Shown: one piece after another, positions 55,035 through 64,000 of the stretch
Layout of the letters: each line of letters begins with the position of its first letter
Numbering within the stretch: position 1 is the first letter of the stretch
From: Chloroflexi bacterium HGW-Chloroflexi-2
Lineage (GTDB): Bacteria; Chloroflexota; Anaerolineae; Anaerolineales; Anaerolineaceae
Direction of reading: 5' to 3'
NCBI GenBank assembly: GCA_002840735.1
Contig: PHBY01000013.1
Span: 1-64,000 of the forward strand
DNA length: 64,000 bases
Notes under the pieces: generated by a model
Told to the model about the DNA's origin: nothing
Seen by the model: the letters and a program-made list of their open reading frames with translations, nothing else
Databases searched by the model: none
Translations under genes and position numbers: made by a program

Positions 55035-56258
55035 TTAATTATAGCGAATTCCCCTGATCACTTCTTCAATCATCGAGACAGCCGTCTTAACGCCATCGGG
55101 TTGGCTGCTTATGGTTCTACCCAACTCGGCTGCTTTTTTGATCATTTCTTGAGACCTCATCTGTAGGATTGCTTCAGTCATATTGCTTACCGATAATTTA
55201 TCACGTGCAATCGGTTGGGGTCCCACACCTAAAGCCGCTACTTTCTGTCCCCAGATGAACTGGTCGATGATATGAGGTATCACCAGCGCGGGAATCCCGG
55301 CTTTGAATCCAGCCGCTGTGGTACCAAAACCGCCATGGTGAACCAGTGCACTGGCACGTCCTAACAGCCAGTCATGTGGGATGGGGCCAGCATGGAAAAC
55401 CGTCTCCGGGATACTCAATTGTTTCATCGGTTCATCCCAGCCCTGTATGATGGCGCGCACACCTGCGTTCTGAACGGCTGCAAGTGTGATGGTGGAAGCT
55501 TCCAGGGCATCCTCGCCACTGATTGCCATGGCTCCCAGACTTACCACAACGGGAGCTTCACCGGCATCCAGAAAAGCTAGTAAATCCTGAGGAGGTGTCC
55601 AATTTTGCGGTGCCGGGGTATACCAGAAACCGGTCACGCGATGACGCGTCTCCCATAAGGGATTGGGAGGTATGATGGCTGGACTGATGGGAATCAAGTT
55701 CAGTCGTGTGGATGTAATGCCGTTGGGTCCCATTTTGGGTACGCCCACTTTTTTGCGGATCTTATCCAATGGGCGGGTCATCATCATGCCCATCCCGGCG
55801 CCAGCAACCTTCATCACCATCTTTTTGACCAATGAATCCTGCGGGTCATTGGCGGGTATAGCTTCCGGCATCAATGTCACGCTCACGGTGGGGATGCCCA
55901 GTTGATCAGCTTCAATACTACCAGCAGCGGTATGGGAGACAATCACCAGATCCACGTCCTGACACAAAGCACGCAGATCTGGATGTGCCTGCTCCAGCAT
56001 GGAAAAAGAAAACTTCATCACGCGCATGAACCCAATCATCCAATGTGGAGATTTTCCACGAATGATGGCCGTTTCATGGGCGATATCAATATCCGGACCG
56101 ATGGATGCAAAATTGACCCCGTACGATTCGACCAATGTTCGCATGCAGGGATGGGATGCCAGGGTAACTGCATGACCTGATCTCTGCAATCCCAGTGATA
56201 AGGCGATGTAAGGCTGCACATCCCCGCGGGTGCCGATGGTGGGAATAACAATGTTCAT
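55035..56258 (-). CDS. Glycosyltransferase family 1 (sterol/UGT-like)
   Basis: A 407-residue GT-B enzyme. MNIVIPTIGTRGDVQPYIALSLGL is the N-terminal motif of sterol 3-beta-glucosyltransferases and related UGTs, and VHHGGFGTTAAGFKAGIPALVIPHIIDQFIWG is the C-terminal nucleotide-sugar binding motif. It glycosylates a lipid or small molecule with a UDP-sugar. Substrate unknown. It is divergent from the secreted dehydrogenase. Confidence 0.88.
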   Translation of the reverse strand: MNIVIPTIGTRGDVQPYIALSLGLQRSGHAVTLASHPCMRTLVESYGVNFASIGPDIDIAHETAIIRGKSPHWMIGFMRVMKFSFSMLEQAHPDLRALCQDVDLVIVSHTAAGSIEADQLGIPTVSVTLMPEAIPANDPQDSLVKKMVMKVAGAGMGMMMTRPLDKIRKKVGVPKMGPNGITSTRLNLIPISPAIIPPNPLWETRHRVTGFWYTPAPQNWTPPQDLLAFLDAGEAPVVVSLGAMAISGEDALEASTITLAAVQNAGVRAIIQGWDEPMKQLSIPETVFHAGPIPHDWLLGRASALVHHGGFGTTAAGFKAGIPALVIPHIIDQFIWGQKVAALGVGPQPIARDKLSVSNMTEAILQMRSQEMIKKAAELGRTISSQPDGVKTAVSMIEEVIRGIRYN

Positions 56259-56420
56259 AGGTGTGATGCTCCTTTATTGATGTTGATGAAAAGATTCAGA
56301 ATTGGAAGAATAGGACGATTAATGATTGATTTTACACGAAATCCCCTTCCGATATTTTTATTAATCTTCAGATGTCTTAAATGTATAAACAATCTTCTTG
56401 AACAAGGAAATATATGAGAT

Positions 56421-57710
56421 ATGATATTGAATATGATAAAAAAGATGATCATTCTCATATTCACTATGTTTTTACTTTCTGTCGGAGTGGCTCATTTGCC
56501 TGCCCAGGCACAGCAAGCCCCAACAGATTCGATTGTTTTTCTACCATTGATCTCAAAAGGCATCCCTCTACCCCCTGCTGATGCTGCCAGTCAACGAATC
56601 CAATTGCCAGCCGGTTTTCACATCCGTATTTTTGCCGATAACCTGGGTGGCAAACCACGTTTCATGACGATTGGTCCGGATGGACACCTTTATCTCACCC
56701 TGATGAGCGCCGGTCAGGTGGTACGATTACCGGATCGCAACCAGGATGGTTTGGCGGATGGGGTTGAAGTGATTGCCAGTGGGATCGATCGTCCACATGG
56801 ATTGGAATTCTACGATGGGTATCTCTACATTGCTTCAGGAGACAGGGTGCAACGCATGCAGGGTCCCAATCAAAACGGTAATTTTTCCGCTTTGCAGTTG
56901 GTGACCGATAATATCCCCCCACCCATCGGGCACAGCTCGCGCACTGTTCATTTTGGATCAGATGGTAAGATGTATGTCAGCGCCGGTTCCAGCTGTAATG
57001 TCTGCGAGGAAACTGATCTTCGCCCTGCCACGATCATGCGCTTCAACCCGGATGGATCGATCCCGGCCGATAATCCCTTTGCCAATGATCCCGATATTCG
57101 CAAGCGACCCGTTTATGCCTGGGGATTGCGTAACAGTGTCGATTTTCTGTGGTCTCCCTTAGGTCAATTGTGGGCCAACCACAACGGCAGCGACGGATTG
57201 GGTGACGACCTGCCACCGGAAGAAATTGTCATCCCGGTGCAAATGAACAAATCGCATGGCTGGCCTTATTGTTATACGCCTGGTGTTGGTGTGGTGAATG
57301 CAAACGAGATTCGCGATGATCTTCTTGCGCTACCTTCTGGCTTCACCTGTGAGGATGCCATCCCAGCCATCTTCACCGCCCCTGCTCATTCTGCCCCCCT
57401 GGGGATGGAGATTGCCTCTGGCAACAATTTTCCAGCTGAGTTCAGTGATGATCTCTATGTCGCCTATCATGGTTCCTGGAATACAACAAATGTTAATATT
57501 CGCGATTGTAAAGTAGAACGTGTGATCCTGGAAAATGGTCTTCCAACCGGCAGCGAAACCTTTGCAACCGGTTGGCGCGAAGATGGCAAAACATGTGGCG
57601 ATCCTTCCACCTACGGCCGCCCGGCGGATGTGATTTTTGGGGTGATTGGCGAGATGTTTATTTCGGATGATGCCGGGGGCAGGGTGTATCGGGTGGTGTA
57701 TGGTAAGTAG
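56421..57710 (+). CDS. Secreted PQQ-type sorbosone/glucose dehydrogenase-like protein
   Basis: A 429-residue exported beta-propeller. A signal peptide (about 1-31) is followed by DSIVFLPLISKGIPLPP and then six-bladed YliI/GdhB-like repeats (HLYLTLMSAGQVVRL, GKMYVSAGSS, WGLRNSVDFLW, KSHGWPYCY). PQQ would be bound in the centre. Sugar oxidation is likely but unproven. The FLPLI stretch, normally at a C-terminus in related secreted proteins, is near the N-terminus here. An alternative start lies 15 bases downstream. Confidence 0.82.
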   Translation: MILNMIKKMIILIFTMFLLSVGVAHLPAQAQQAPTDSIVFLPLISKGIPLPPADAASQRIQLPAGFHIRIFADNLGGKPRFMTIGPDGHLYLTLMSAGQVVRLPDRNQDGLADGVEVIASGIDRPHGLEFYDGYLYIASGDRVQRMQGPNQNGNFSALQLVTDNIPPPIGHSSRTVHFGSDGKMYVSAGSSCNVCEETDLRPATIMRFNPDGSIPADNPFANDPDIRKRPVYAWGLRNSVDFLWSPLGQLWANHNGSDGLGDDLPPEEIVIPVQMNKSHGWPYCYTPGVGVVNANEIRDDLLALPSGFTCEDAIPAIFTAPAHSAPLGMEIASGNNFPAEFSDDLYVAYHGSWNTTNVNIRDCKVERVILENGLPTGSETFATGWREDGKTCGDPSTYGRPADVIFGVIGEMFISDDAGGRVYRVVYGK

Positions 57711-57747
57711 CTGAAAGACTAAAGACAAAAGCCGAAAGGGATAAAAC

Positions 57748-58190
57748 GGTGCGATGCACTTAGAGAGAAGAAGCCTACTTCGAATGGATCCTAACCATCA
57801 TGAATATAATACACAAAAGTGCGTTGCACCTTGTATACAACGATTTGAAACCAGGTGCATCGCACTTCTGGTCTTGTGTTAAATAGACACTTCATCCAGA
57901 TTGTTTGTATGTTGGTTCATCTCTAAGTGCAACGCACCAGTCCAGTCTCAAGGTGCGATGCACTTAGGGAGGAGAAGTATCCATCGAATGGACAAATTTC
58001 ATTATGAATCTGTAAACCAAAAGTGCGTTGCACCTTGCCTTAGAGACAGAGACTTGTGATCGGGTGCATCGCACTTCTGGTCTTAGGTTAACCTTGAACC
58101 CCTTCCAGAATGTTTGTTTGTTGGTTCATCCCTAAGTGCAACGCACCGAAAGATGTCTATTTGTTGGTTCATCTCTAAGTGCAACGCACC
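57748..58190. repeat. Hairpin repeat array 4
   Basis: Alternating units: type A at 57748-57830 and near 57955-58033, type B at about 57854-57939 and 58061-58147, followed by a half unit to 58190. Type A ends CAAAAGTGCGTTGCACC, type B starts GGTGCATCGCACTTCTGG. TTGTATACAA follows the first A unit, the same as left of the IS110 element. Confidence 0.85.
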
Positions 58191-58274
58191 AACAATCAGA
58201 ATTTCCCCTTTTTCTTTGTTATAATAAATTAGGAAATCATGATTACGGTAATTATTATTTCCTTAGGAGTCAAT

Positions 58275-59666
58275 ATGTTTGTCAATCGGGTTTCGGAATT
58301 AGCTTTATTAAATAACCTATTTCGTTCCGGCAAGGCTGAATTAATCGTCTTATCAGGTCGTCAACGTGTTGGAAAGACCGAATTTTTATCCAATTTCTGC
58401 AAAGACAAGAAATCAATATTCTTTCTTTGCGATTTGGGGTCTGAAATCTTAATGAGGACATCTCTATCCTTCAATATCAATCAGGTGCTGTTTGGAACTG
58501 ATCGGATACACGCAGTTTTTAATACATGGGAGGATGTTTTTCAGGCACTGGGGAAAGCTGCAGAAGGAGAGCGCCTGGTGGTCGTCTTGGACGAGTTTCC
58601 AAACCTTGTATCCGCTCACCCAGAGATTGTTCCCATCCTGCTAACAATGTGGAATCAGACACTACAGAATGCAAACCTTCTACTGATCCTTTCCGGATCT
58701 GAAATTGAAAGGATGCAGACGATCATTCCGCAGTTGAATATGGGTATGCCAGGTAACAGTATCCATCATTATTTTCTGGAACCATTGTCGTTCAAGCAAG
58801 CCCGGTTGTTTTTCCAAAATTATGAAGAGCAGGATCAGGTCAGGGCTTATGCAACGTACGGCGGGACTCCTGCATATTTATCTGTAATTGACCCGCAAAC
58901 TTCTTTACAAGAGAATATTCTTAACACAATCCTCAATCGTGAAACTTTTTTATATGATGAAGCGCGCTATGTTTTACAACAGGAAATCCGCGAACCTCGC
59001 CAATATTTTGCCATTCTACACGCAATTGCTACCGGAAAAACGCGATTGAATGAAATCAAACAGGCAACCGGGATGGATGGAGCGCATGTCTACTTGGACG
59101 CACTCCGTAACCTGCATTTAATAGAAAGGATCGTACCGGTCACCGAATCCCAACCGGACAAAAGCCGTAGAGGGTTATATAGAATCAAGGATCATTATCT
59201 GCGTTTCTGGTTTCGCTTCGTGCTGCCCAATCGCTCTCTCTTAGAACGCGCTGTTGGCCGGCTGGTATTGGAAACGCAAATTTTGCCGGAGATTGATCAT
59301 TTTTCCGCGCTAGCATTTGAAGAAATTTGCCACCAGTATTTCTGGGATATAGGCATTACTGGTAGATTACCTTTTTTTCCACAGTCAATTGGAAAGTGGT
59401 GGGATAACCAGAATAAAATTGACCTGGTCATTTTGGGTGATCAAATGGCTGAACTGGTCGATTGTAAATGGAGTAATCAAGCGCTTGGTTCAAACGATCT
59501 GATGGATCTTGAGCGCAAAGCGGAACTTGTGAGACCAGATCTCCCGAGGCATCAAATCCGCTTTGGGTTGTGTTCGCGATCTGGATTTACGCGTCAACTG
59601 GTTGAAATCGCGCATCAACGCAAAGATGTGGGCTTGTTTTCGTTACCTATGATTTTAAAAGGATGA
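58275..59666 (+). CDS. AAA ATPase with DUF234 (archaeal-type)
   Basis: A 463-residue protein, start at 58275 because AGGAG precedes it. MFVNRVSELALLNNLF is followed by LSGRQRVGKTEFL (Walker A) and VVVLDEFPNL (Walker B), then GGTPAYLSVI and a C-terminal DUF234 domain with EEICHQYFW and KIDLVILG, a PD-(D/E)XK-like fold (VDCKWSN). Such proteins are ATPase/nuclease-like and frequently lie in mobile gene neighbourhoods. Flanked on both sides by hairpin repeats. Confidence 0.85.
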   Translation: MFVNRVSELALLNNLFRSGKAELIVLSGRQRVGKTEFLSNFCKDKKSIFFLCDLGSEILMRTSLSFNINQVLFGTDRIHAVFNTWEDVFQALGKAAEGERLVVVLDEFPNLVSAHPEIVPILLTMWNQTLQNANLLLILSGSEIERMQTIIPQLNMGMPGNSIHHYFLEPLSFKQARLFFQNYEEQDQVRAYATYGGTPAYLSVIDPQTSLQENILNTILNRETFLYDEARYVLQQEIREPRQYFAILHAIATGKTRLNEIKQATGMDGAHVYLDALRNLHLIERIVPVTESQPDKSRRGLYRIKDHYLRFWFRFVLPNRSLLERAVGRLVLETQILPEIDHFSALAFEEICHQYFWDIGITGRLPFFPQSIGKWWDNQNKIDLVILGDQMAELVDCKWSNQALGSNDLMDLERKAELVRPDLPRHQIRFGLCSRSGFTRQLVEIAHQRKDVGLFSLPMILKG

Positions 59667-59689
59667 GCAGGATTCTGAAAGCAGATTTC

Positions 59690-59896
59690 TTACTTCTTCA
59701 ATTTACCTTTGACATATTTCTGTACCCAAAATTGCATATCAGGATTTTCTTCGACCAGCTTTGATATCAGAACAATCAGGTTTTCACGGTCCATTGGTTC
59801 TATTAAAGTAGGAATATCCTTCAGCTCGATGAATTTTTCTTCTTCAAACTGTCCGGGACTAACCGGATTACTTCTATTATCTAAGGTTTTTCCAAG
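59690..59896 (-). pseudogene. 3' remnant of a gene cut by hairpin repeats
   Basis: A 68-codon frame without a start codon at its beginning reads GKTLDNRSNPVSPGQFEEEK then FIELKDIPTLIEPMDREN and LIVLISKLVEENPDMQF, ending at a stop at 59690. The last part resembles the tail of proteins with SWIM zinc fingers (leucine-rich helix with PMDRENL). Its 5' end abuts TTGTATACAA and the first repeat of array 5, so the array seems to have replaced or invaded the gene. Confidence 0.45.
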
Positions 59897-59920
59897 CTAT
59901 AGCTGTATTGTATACAAGGT

Positions 59921-60557
59921 GCAACGCACTTTTGGATTCTGGATTGATGATGATAAGTGTCCATTCAATATAGACTTCTTCTCTCTAAGTGCATCGCACC
60001 TTAAGACCGGATTGGTGCGTTGCACTTAGTGGTGAACCAACATTCAACTTTTTTGGAAGAGGTGCCTATTTAACACCAGACCAGAAGTGCGATGCACTCT
60101 GATCTCAAGTCTCTCAGGCAAGGTGCAACGCACTTTTGGATTTTAGATTGATGATGATAAACGTCCATTCGATGGAGACTTCTTCTCTCTAAGTGCATCG
60201 CACCTTAAGACTGGATTGGTGCGTTGCCTTAGTGGTGAACCAACATACAAATAATCTGGAAGAGGTGCCTATTTAACACCAGACCAGAAGTGCGATGCAC
60301 CTGATCTCAAGTCTCTCAGGCAAGGTGCAACGCACTTTTGGATTTTAGATTGATGATGACAAACGTCCATTCAATATAGACTTCTTCTCTCTAAGTGCAT
60401 CGCACCTTAAGACCGGATTGGTGCGTTGCACTTAGGGGGGAACCAACATTCACAAGGTGCAACGCACTTTTGGTAGATTGTTAATGGGGAATTTGCTCCA
60501 GAATTAGGCGTTGTGGTTGTTCACCAAGTGCAACCCTTCGGGTCACAAGCAATGCAC
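59921..60557. repeat. Hairpin repeat array 5
   Basis: About six units alternating in orientation: type A (reverse) at 59921, 60122 and 60323, type B at 60014, 60216 (with a base lost in the arm) and a truncated one at 60418, each about 80-90 bases. The spacing between successive type A copies is 201 bases, so the A-B pair is itself repeated. The last unit carries an expanded arm with ACCCTTCGGGT. Bases 60575-60630 after it contain a run of short ATCAGC repeats. Confidence 0.85.
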
Positions 60558-60631
60558 CGACAATAAGGAAATTACCTATCAGCAATCAGCTATGAGCCAT
60601 CAGCTATCAGCAATCAGCTAATAGCTATCTC

Positions 60632-60660
60632 TTGACAATTACTTAACCTATCTATATAAT
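60632..60660 (+). promoter_or_regulatory. Consensus sigma70 promoter of the MarR operon
   Basis: TTGACA (60632-60637) and TATAAT (60655-60660) with a 17-base spacer, exactly the consensus. The start codon is 29 bases on. The MarR protein probably binds here. Confidence 0.7.
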
Positions 60661-60688
60661 TCAGCGATCTTAACTAATAAGAGGGCTT

Positions 60689-61135
60689 ATGTCACCACCT
60701 TTAGAAAAAACAATAAAAGACTGGATGAATCTCAACATGCGCAACTCGCTTGGCAATTTCATGCGATTTGCCAGGGAGAAAAATATCTCTCTTGCCCAAC
60801 TAAGCTCATTGATTCATCTTTCGCAGAATGAAGAATGCAATATTTCCGATTTGGGTACAGAATTCGGCGTGTCTATTGCTGCCGTCAGTCAATTATTGGA
60901 GAAGATGGTCCAACAGGGGTTGGTACACCGCAGTGAAGATCCGCAAGACCGCCGCAATAAAGTACTGGTGTTAACTGAAGATGGAAAAAAGATTGCCAAT
61001 GAAGGAATGAACGAACGTCATAAATGGTTGTCTAATTTGATCAAAATTCTTACAGAAGAAGAGCAGGATCAGGTAGACTCAGTATTGCGGTTACTAATTG
61101 ACAAAGCCGCTCAGATTGAAGAAGCAAAAACTTAA
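60689..61135 (+). CDS. MarR-family regulator
   Basis: A 148-residue winged-helix regulator with SDLGTEFGVSIAAVSQLLEKM as recognition helix region and VHRSEDPQDRRNKVLVLTEDG (the wing, D-x-R-D-R-R motif of MarR). It is followed by two ABC exporter genes and probably represses them, being released by a toxic ligand. The exporter starts 29 bases after its stop. Confidence 0.9.
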   Translation: MSPPLEKTIKDWMNLNMRNSLGNFMRFAREKNISLAQLSSLIHLSQNEECNISDLGTEFGVSIAAVSQLLEKMVQQGLVHRSEDPQDRRNKVLVLTEDGKKIANEGMNERHKWLSNLIKILTEEEQDQVDSVLRLLIDKAAQIEEAKT

Positions 61136-61164
61136 AAGAAAGCTAACTTAAAGAGAACACTGTA

Positions 61165-63405
61165 ATGCTTAAATTATTTCCCTATATCAAAAAATATTAT
61201 TTGATGATCCTGGCTGCGATTGTATTGCTTTTTGTGCAAGCCAATGTGGATCTAACCCTGCCGGATTACCTTTCACGCATCGTGAATATTGGAATTCAAC
61301 AGGGTGGCGTGGAGAGTGAAATTCCCTCTGCCATGCGAGCGAGTACCTTTGAACGCGTGCTGCTGTTCCTCTCCCCAGAAGAGACAGAAATTGTCACCGC
61401 TGCCTACCAGTTGGTGGAACCAACAGCCTCTGATTATGCACAATATCTGGAACAATATCCATTAGCAGCGGGACAGGTGCTGTATGTACTCCAGGTGCTT
61501 GATCAGAATCAATTGGAGACTCTCTCCCCTATTGTCAGCCGTGCTTTGATTACCGTCTCGTTTCTTGAGCAAGCGACTGCGAATCCTGAGAATGCTGCCG
61601 CCATGGCAGAGAATCTGGGATTTGATATCTCACAATTGCCAGCCGGGATGGACCTTTTCGCTGTGTTGGGTAATTTGCCAGCACAACAACGAACCCAAAT
61701 GCTATCAGGAATTCAGGATCAATTTGAAACCCTGGGTGAGAGTATGATCTCGCAAATGGGTATTGCAGCGGTCAAAACCGAATATGAAGCCATGGGTGTT
61801 AATACCGATTCCATGCAAACGGGCTACATTCTGCGCACAGGGGGCTGGATGTTGGTGTTGACTCTCATCTCGGTGATCGCGACCATAATGGTTGGTTTTC
61901 TCTCTGCCCGGGTTGCGGCAGGTGTTGCCCGCGATCTGCGCGATTCGGTATTTGTGCGCGTCACCAATTTTGCCAAAGCGGAGATAGAGAAGTTCTCAAC
62001 CGCTTCCCTGATCACACGATCCACCAATGATATTACCCAAATTCAGATGGTCACGATGATGATCATCCGCATGGTGTTTTTCGCACCGATCATGGGTATT
62101 GGCGGTATCATCCGGGCATTGGATAAGGCACCTTCCATGTGGTGGATTATTGCCGGAATGGTTGTGCTATTGATCGTTGTCGTCGCCATCGCTTTCACAA
62201 TCACCTTACCCAAATTTAAAATTATTCAGACCTTAATTGACAACCTGAACCGTGTGGTGCGGGAAAATCTTTCCGGAATGATGGTGGTACGTGCGTTCAA
62301 TCGCCAGGATTTTGAAGAAAAACGCTTCGATAAAGCCAATCTGGAACTGACCGGTAACATGCTGTTCGTCAGCCGTGTAATGGTGATCATAATGCCAATT
62401 ATGATGTTTTTAATGAGCTCAGTCTCCATTCTGGTTGTCTGGGTTGGTTCACACCAGGTTGCCCAGGCGCAAATCCAGGTCGGTGATATGATGGCTTTCA
62501 TTCAATACACCATGCAAATTTTCTTTGCATTTATGATGATGGCCATGATGTTCATTATGCTGCCAAGGGCTTCGGCCTCAGCTGAACGTATCGTTGAGGT
62601 ATTGGAAACCGAACCATCCATTCTTGATCAACCCGAGCCAAAACATTTTCCCGAGACTTTTCGTGGTGTGGTTGAATTTAGAAATGTTTCCTTTCATTAC
62701 CCGGATGCAGAGGAGGATATCCTGCATGATATTTCCTTCAAAGCTTGCCCGGGCGAGACGACTGCATTTATCGGCACAACCGGATCAGGAAAATCAACCA
62801 TTGTCAATCTGATACCACGCTTTTTTGATGTAACCAATGGTGCCATTCTGATCGATGGTGTTGATATTCGGGAAATATCCCAACATGAATTACGCTCGAA
62901 AATCGGGTATGTTCCACAACGCAGTAACCTTTTCACCGGAACCATCGAATCTAATCTTCGCTTGGGAAATGAAGAAGCTAGCCCCGAAGAACTTCGGGTG
63001 GCCATAGAAATTGCCCAGGCAACAGAGTTTATAAAAGAACGCGATGATGGCTTGCAAGCCGAAATTTCACAGGGCGGCACCAATGTCTCCGGTGGGCAAC
63101 GGCAACGACTTGCCATTGCGCGAGCGCTGGCTAAGAAAGCGCCTATCAATATTTTTGATGATAGTTTTTCTGCCCTGGATTACAAAACTGATGCTGCCTT
63201 ACGCAGGGCATTGCGAAAATATGTCGCAGATAGTGTTGTTTTCATTGTTTCTCAGCGAGTGGGCACCATCAAAAGCGCTGATCAGATTATTGTTATGGAT
63301 GAAGGGAGAATGGTAGGCAAAGGTCCCCACAAACAATTAATGGAGACCAATGAGGTCTATCGGGACATTGCCCTATCTCAATTAAGCCAGGAGGAATTAG
63401 CATGA
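61165..63405 (+). CDS. ABC exporter half with degenerate site and long external loop
   Basis: A 746-residue protein. Unlike usual 580-residue exporters it has a segment of about 180 residues between the first (about 10-30) and second membrane helix (about 225-245). The nucleotide-binding domain has Walker A GTTGSGKST, signature VSGGQRQR and Walker B INIFDDSFSALD, with Asp replacing the catalytic Glu. It overlaps the next exporter gene by 4 bases (ATGA). Together they would form a heterodimeric exporter. Confidence 0.9.
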   Translation: MLKLFPYIKKYYLMILAAIVLLFVQANVDLTLPDYLSRIVNIGIQQGGVESEIPSAMRASTFERVLLFLSPEETEIVTAAYQLVEPTASDYAQYLEQYPLAAGQVLYVLQVLDQNQLETLSPIVSRALITVSFLEQATANPENAAAMAENLGFDISQLPAGMDLFAVLGNLPAQQRTQMLSGIQDQFETLGESMISQMGIAAVKTEYEAMGVNTDSMQTGYILRTGGWMLVLTLISVIATIMVGFLSARVAAGVARDLRDSVFVRVTNFAKAEIEKFSTASLITRSTNDITQIQMVTMMIIRMVFFAPIMGIGGIIRALDKAPSMWWIIAGMVVLLIVVVAIAFTITLPKFKIIQTLIDNLNRVVRENLSGMMVVRAFNRQDFEEKRFDKANLELTGNMLFVSRVMVIIMPIMMFLMSSVSILVVWVGSHQVAQAQIQVGDMMAFIQYTMQIFFAFMMMAMMFIMLPRASASAERIVEVLETEPSILDQPEPKHFPETFRGVVEFRNVSFHYPDAEEDILHDISFKACPGETTAFIGTTGSGKSTIVNLIPRFFDVTNGAILIDGVDIREISQHELRSKIGYVPQRSNLFTGTIESNLRLGNEEASPEELRVAIEIAQATEFIKERDDGLQAEISQGGTNVSGGQRQRLAIARALAKKAPINIFDDSFSALDYKTDAALRRALRKYVADSVVFIVSQRVGTIKSADQIIVMDEGRMVGKGPHKQLMETNEVYRDIALSQLSQEELA

Positions 63406-64000
63406 GCACCACAAACAACAAAAATTCCATTCCCAACGGCAAAGATGACGAGACCCCGAATAAAACCAAAGCCCCACAACGGGGTCGTCATAGAGGTCCC
63501 TTCGGTGGGGGTCCAATGGCTATGATGAAAGGCGATACCGCCCGAGACTTCAAAGGCACCATGAAGAAATTAATTGCCTATCTGGGACCCCATAAACTGG
63601 TAACCGTCATCGTGATTATTCTTTCGATGGTTTCAACTGTCTTCACCATTTTTGGGCCGAAGATCCTGGGTAATGCGACCACCAAGCTCTTCGAAGGTGT
63701 GATCGAGCAGATCAGCGGCTCCGGACCTGGTATTGATTTCAATGCCATTGGTCAGATCCTGCTGACTGCATTGGGATTATATGTCCTGGCTGCAATTCTG
63801 TCCTATGTACAGGGCTGGATCATGGCTGGCGTTTCGGTGGATATCACCTATAATTTGCGTCGAAATATTGCCACCAAGATCAACCGCATGCCTTTGAAAT
63901 ATTTTGACGGCACCAATCATGGCGAAATCCTCTCCCGCATCACCAACGACGTGGATACCGTCAATCAGACACTCAGCCAGAGTCTCTCCCAGATCATCAC
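63402..64000 (+). CDS. ABC exporter, second half (partial)
   Basis: The first 199 codons are in the window. The N-terminus is Gly/Arg/Asn-rich (GKDDETPNKTKAPQRGRHRG) and is followed by a membrane domain (VTVIVIILSMVSTVFTIFGP and ILSYVQGWIMAG). Then MPLKYFDGTNHGEILSRITNDVDTV, the coupling-helix region of exporters. The nucleotide-binding domain is beyond the edge. It should supply the canonical catalytic Glu to pair with the preceding half. Confidence 0.85.
   Translation, partial: MSTTNNKNSIPNGKDDETPNKTKAPQRGRHRGPFGGGPMAMMKGDTARDFKGTMKKLIAYLGPHKLVTVIVIILSMVSTVFTIFGPKILGNATTKLFEGVIEQISGSGPGIDFNAIGQILLTALGLYVLAAILSYVQGWIMAGVSVDITYNLRRNIATKINRMPLKYFDGTNHGEILSRITNDVDTVNQTLSQSLSQII

Noticed and set aside
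59709-60029. 106-codon rightward frame
   Set aside because: It runs over a remnant of a leftward gene and into array 5; no start signal.

Overview
The window looks like a chromosomal segment of a Chloroflexota bacterium, most likely class Anaerolineae. This is inferred, not proven. The reasons are a BTAD/TPR regulator, several secreted or lipid-anchored proteins with threonine/proline-rich linkers, a recurring FLPLI/YLPLI motif in secreted proteins, a phosphatidylcholine-synthase-like gene, an N-terminal-transglycosylase-free exopolysaccharide cassette and frequent TTG/GTG starts with clear Shine-Dalgarno sites. No rRNA, tRNA or CRISPR array was seen.

Region by region. 1-3.7 kb: hairpin cluster and 13-bp tandem repeat, a frameshifted nitronate-monooxygenase-like gene and a GT-C-type membrane glycosyltransferase. 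3.7-10.5 kb: an acyl carrier protein with an acyl-AMP ligase, facing a 1144-residue BTAD/AAA/TPR regulator and an MFS transporter. 10.5-14.3 kb: a duplicated pair (small protein plus large secreted protein) in which one member of each copy is broken, with TGTAAG direct repeats between the divergent copies. 14.3-19.4 kb: a leftward exopolysaccharide operon (lipoprotein, small membrane protein, MBOAT acyltransferase, two SGNH proteins, polysaccharide deacetylase). 19.4-23 kb: sparse, with an AbrB-type protein, a toroid-fold protein, a CpXC protein and gene debris. 23-32.7 kb: a heterodimeric ABC exporter, CorA, a YbaK-type editing protein, a phosphatidylcholine-synthase-like enzyme, a zinc-ribbon protein, a Thr/Pro-rich protein and an HD-GYP phosphodiesterase.

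32.8-35.6 kb: a dense array of hairpin repeats interrupted by an IS110-family element whose leader may encode its guide (bridge) RNA. 35.7-39.4 kb: a secreted subtilase, a GNAT acetyltransferase and an AAA/DUF4143 ATPase. 39.4-47.8 kb: two tandem copies of an FtsX-type permease plus ATPase, preceded by 23-bp iterons and a 74-bp block that recur in front of the ECF sigma/anti-sigma pair at 51-53 kb. 47.8-50.6 kb: a nucleotidyltransferase pair and an AbiE-type toxin-antitoxin pair. 53-64 kb: a 42-bp palindromic array, an aldo/keto reductase, a glycosyltransferase, a secreted sorbosone-dehydrogenase-like protein, a DUF234 ATPase, and a MarR-controlled pair of ABC exporters, the second cut by the window edge.

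The most unusual content is the hairpin repeat family at seven loci. Each 83-104 bp unit has 14-bp ends that pair through a central triplet that is GAT at one end and GTT at the other. Two unit types carry these triplets in opposite order, which keeps pairing (G.U, A-U, U.G) on one strand only, as expected for a structure acting in RNA or single-stranded DNA. The IS110 element sits inside one such array, and the predicted loop of its leader contains seven bases of the repeat arm next to which it is inserted.
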